Positions 61,613 through 64,000 of a stretch of 64,000 bases of DNA are shown piece after piece. The translations under genes and the position numbers were made by a program. The stretch is taken from assembly GCF_001482285.1 (NCBI RefSeq), contig NZ_LOEP01000031.1, positions 1-64,000 on the forward strand, written 5' to 3'. The stretch is from Haloferax sp. Q22 (GTDB taxonomy: Archaea > Halobacteriota > Halobacteria > Halobacteriales > Haloferacaceae). The notes under the pieces were generated by a model. It worked only from the letters and a program-made list of their open reading frames with translations. It was not told where the DNA came from and did not search any database. Within the stretch, counting starts at the first letter, position 1; each line of letters starts with the position of its first letter.

Positions 61613-62751
61613 ACGCCGAAATCGAACGCCAAGACGACGAGGCGGACGTGGAGAAAGCGGGAGCGGCCGACGCCGACGCCGACACCACCGCCGTCTCGGA
61701 CACCAGTACCGACGCCCTCGACGAGGGCGAGTGGGCCGACGCGCGCCACCTCCTCTACGACATGGTCTCGACGCCCTCGGTGTCGGGCGAGGAGGAGGCG
61801 GCCGCCGAGGTCCTGAAAGCGTTCTTCGAGGCGCACGACCGCGAGGTCTGGATAGACGAGGTCGGCAACGTCCGCGCGCCGGCCGACGACGCGGTGCTTC
61901 TCACCTCCCACATCGACACCGTCCCCGGCGACGTGCCGGTGAAAATCGAAGACGGCGTCCTCTGGGGTCGCGGCAGCGTCGACGCGACAGGGCCGCTTTG
62001 TTCGATGGCCGCGGCGGCCGTCGAGACGGGCGTCTCGTTCGTCGGCGTCGTCGGCGAGGAGACCTCCTCGCGCGGCGCGTGGCACCTCGTGGAGGACCGC
62101 GAGGAGCCCGACGCGGTCGTCAACGGCGAACCCTCGGGCTGGGACGGCGTCACGCTCGGCTACCGCGGGTTCCTCTCGGGAACGTACATCGCGACGAGCG
62201 AACTCGGTCACTCCTCGCGCCCCGAGGAGAACGCCATCCAGTCCGCGGTCGCGTGGTGGTCCCGCGTGGCCGACTTCTTCGACGAAGAGCGCGACGGCGT
62301 CTTCGACACGGTGACGACCAAGCCCGTGACGTTCGACGGCGGCCCGACCGACGACGGCCTCGCGGTCGAGGCGACGGTTGACGTACAGTTCCGCGTCCCG
62401 CCGCGGCTCTCCATCGACGACGTTCGCGAGGTCGCGGAGGGCGAACTCACCCGCGGCGGCGTCCACTGGAACAAGCCCATTCCGCCGGTCATGATGAGCC
62501 CCCGCACCGACGTGGCGCGGGCGTTCCGCGTCGCCATCCGCAACGTCGGCGGCGTGAAGCCCCGGCTCCTCCGCAAGACCGGGACCAGCGACATGAACAT
62601 CTTCGCCGGCACGTGGGACTGCCCCATGGCGACCTACGGCCCCGGCGACTCGGACCTCGACCACGCTCCGAACGAACACCTCGACCTCGCCGAGTTCGAT
62701 AGCGCCATCGACGTGCTCGTCGACGTGTGCGAGCGCCTCGCTGACGACTGA
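61609..62751 (+). CDS. argE: Carrier-releasing acylornithine deacetylase (M20 peptidase family)
   Basis: A 380-residue M20 metallopeptidase releasing ornithine from ArgW (LysK/ArgE type). The first 35 residues are an acidic low-complexity leader. Zinc ligands are in LTSHIDTVPGD (His, about 104), GRGSVDATGPL (Asp, about 126) and GVVGEETSS (GluGlu, about 146-147); the dimer domain has TSELGHSSRPEENAIQSA. The ATG overlaps the argD stop. Confidence 0.92.
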   Translation: MNAEIERQDDEADVEKAGAADADADTTAVSDTSTDALDEGEWADARHLLYDMVSTPSVSGEEEAAAEVLKAFFEAHDREVWIDEVGNVRAPADDAVLLTSHIDTVPGDVPVKIEDGVLWGRGSVDATGPLCSMAAAAVETGVSFVGVVGEETSSRGAWHLVEDREEPDAVVNGEPSGWDGVTLGYRGFLSGTYIATSELGHSSRPEENAIQSAVAWWSRVADFFDEERDGVFDTVTTKPVTFDGGPTDDGLAVEATVDVQFRVPPRLSIDDVREVAEGELTRGGVHWNKPIPPVMMSPRTDVARAFRVAIRNVGGVKPRLLRKTGTSDMNIFAGTWDCPMATYGPGDSDLDHAPNEHLDLAEFDSAIDVLVDVCERLADD

Positions 62752-62819
62752 GGCGACCGAGCGGCGGCGACTGACTGGCCAAGACGACGAACCGACACGG
62801 AGACACGACACACGACACA

Positions 62820-63719
62820 ATGCTCGAAACCACCCACTTCACCGACATCGACGACATCAGCGCATCGGAGTTAGACCGCGTTCTCACCCGCGCCGCCGAC
62901 ATCAAGTCCGGCGACGACGAGACGCAGCTTACCCGAGCGACGCTGGCGATGCTCTTCGAGAAGCCGAGTACCCGGACGCGTGTCTCCTTCGAGACGGGGA
63001 TGACCGAACTGGGCGGCCACGCGCTGTTCCTCGGCCCCGAGGACATCCAGCTCGGCCACGGCGAGCCGCTTTCGGACACCGCGCGCGTGCTGGGTCGCTA
63101 CGGCGACGCCATCATGGTCCGCCTGTTCGACCACGAGGACCTGCTCGAAATCGCCGAGCACTCCGACGCGCCGGTCATCAACGGCCTGACCGACGACGCC
63201 CACCCCTGCCAGACGCTCGCCGACCTGCTCACCATCCGCGAACACGTCGGCGACTTCGACGAGGTACAGGCCGCGTGGGTCGGCGACGGCAACAACGTCG
63301 GCCAATCGTTCGTCCTCGGCTGTGCGATGGCCGGCATCGACCTCACCGTGGCGACCCCGCCGGAGTACGGCGTCGACGACGACGTGCTCGAAAAGGCGGA
63401 CGAACTCGGCTCGGCCCCGACGATTACGACCGACCCCGAGGAGGCCGTCGCGGACGCCGACGTGGTCTACACCGACGTGTGGATTTCGATGGGCCAAGAG
63501 GACCAGCGCCACGAGAAACTGCAGGCGTTCGAGGGGTTCCAACTCGACGAGAACCTGCTTTCGGGCACCGACGCGAAGGTCATGCACTGCCTGCCGGCCC
63601 ACCGCGGCGAGGAGATTACCGGCGACGTGCTCGAAGGCAAGCGCTCGCTCGTCTGGGACCAGGCGGAGAACCGCCTGCACGCCCAGAAGGGCCTCATCGT
63701 CGAACTGCTCGAAGAATAG
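62820..63719 (+). CDS. argF: Ornithine carbamoyltransferase
   Basis: A 299-residue enzyme forming citrulline. FEKPSTRTRVSFE binds carbamoyl phosphate (about 43-55), HPCQTLADL (about 129-137) and MHCLPAHRGEE (about 258-268) bind ornithine. Length is normal. It is the last arg gene, 68 nt after argE; no clear TATA box lies between them, so it is probably co-transcribed. Confidence 0.96.
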   Translation: MLETTHFTDIDDISASELDRVLTRAADIKSGDDETQLTRATLAMLFEKPSTRTRVSFETGMTELGGHALFLGPEDIQLGHGEPLSDTARVLGRYGDAIMVRLFDHEDLLEIAEHSDAPVINGLTDDAHPCQTLADLLTIREHVGDFDEVQAAWVGDGNNVGQSFVLGCAMAGIDLTVATPPEYGVDDDVLEKADELGSAPTITTDPEEAVADADVVYTDVWISMGQEDQRHEKLQAFEGFQLDENLLSGTDAKVMHCLPAHRGEEITGDVLEGKRSLVWDQAENRLHAQKGLIVELLEE

Positions 63720-63755
63720 TCCGGGTCCGCGGCGGTCGCCGCCCTTTTCAGGTTC

Positions 63756-64000
63756 TCAGAAGACGCCGTCGAGCGTGGGGTACGACGCCCCGAGAACGGC
63801 CCCGTAGACGACGTGGCCGACGAGGCTCGTCACGTTCACGTTCGGGAGTGGCGGGTTCGCGGGCGAGCCGACCGCGCCGAGCCACACGGGCATGACCAAG
63901 ACGGCCAGGACGGCCCAGAGGACGACGCCGTAGCCGACGCCCGCCCCGAGCGACCTGAGCGAGCTGCTGAGGTCGAAGTCGAGGGCGCTCACGAGGGCGG
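63756..64000 (-). CDS. membrane protein, 5' end outside the window
   Basis: The last 82 or so residues of a frame that continues beyond the window edge. Two membrane helices (about VGYGVVLWAVLAVLVMPVWL and SLVGHVVYGAVLGASY) are joined by GSPANPPLPNVNVT. It ends GVF. A GTG at 63992 is a possible start but the frame stays open upstream, so it is treated as partial. Convergent with argF. Confidence 0.65.
   Translation of the reverse strand, partial: ALVSALDFDLSSSLRSLGAGVGYGVVLWAVLAVLVMPVWLGAVGSPANPPLPNVNVTSLVGHVVYGAVLGASYPTLDGVF

Overview
This window is a chromosomal segment of a haloarchaeon, most probably Haloferax or a close relative (inferred). The sequence is GC-rich with GC-ending codons. 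The proteins are very acidic, many promoters have a TATA box about 25-30 nt before the start codon (leaderless transcripts), and many small conserved genes belong to families seen only in haloarchaea. No tRNA, rRNA, insertion sequence or CRISPR array was found.

Layout. 1-1240 is a lower-GC accessory stretch: a small membrane protein, a Tat lipoprotein and a possible gene remnant. 1242-14030 is a housekeeping mosaic: htpX/pspAB, a phosphoribosyltransferase, an NMD3-like protein, a Rad3/DinG-type helicase, a YkgJ protein, an SDR protein, a PHP-domain protein, a DedA protein and several short conserved proteins. 14133-26463 carries tetrapyrrole synthesis (hemB, then hemL, hemC, cobA, hemD) around two consecutive amt-glnK ammonium uptake/sensing modules. 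26538-34119 holds a DHH/RecJ-like nuclease, PPK2, an NAD-binding membrane protein, a NifU-domain protein, a sulfatase-superfamily enzyme and a ketopantoate reductase. 34200-40461 is the DNA polymerase D large-subunit gene, interrupted by a 495-residue intein and followed by two extra copies of its own 3' end. 40698-48094 is a complete dipeptide/oligopeptide ABC transporter operon. 48181-54114 contains a CBS protein, glyS, a dolichol-kinase-like gene and a KhtT/KefB-type cation-proton antiporter pair. 54140-63719 is a full arginine operon (argG-argH-argW-argX-argC-argB-argD-argE-argF) using the amino-group-carrier route. The last 245 nt are the 3' part of a membrane-protein gene.

The most interesting signals are regulatory or architectural. 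(1) The argG upstream region holds a 25-codon leader ORF with six Arg codons, a hairpin over its stop, a 12-bp palindrome, and a 16-17 bp motif that recurs inverted upstream of argW. (2) Short ORFs overlap the start codons of amt1, amt2 and dppB, suggesting termination-reinitiation coupling. (3) The polC 3' end is tandemly duplicated, and the extra copies encode a different version of the C-terminus. (4) ArgW lacks all four zinc-ribbon cysteines. (5) DppF carries an insertion of about 95 residues inside its C-terminal cysteine motif. All functional readings are by recognition of sequence; no searches were run.
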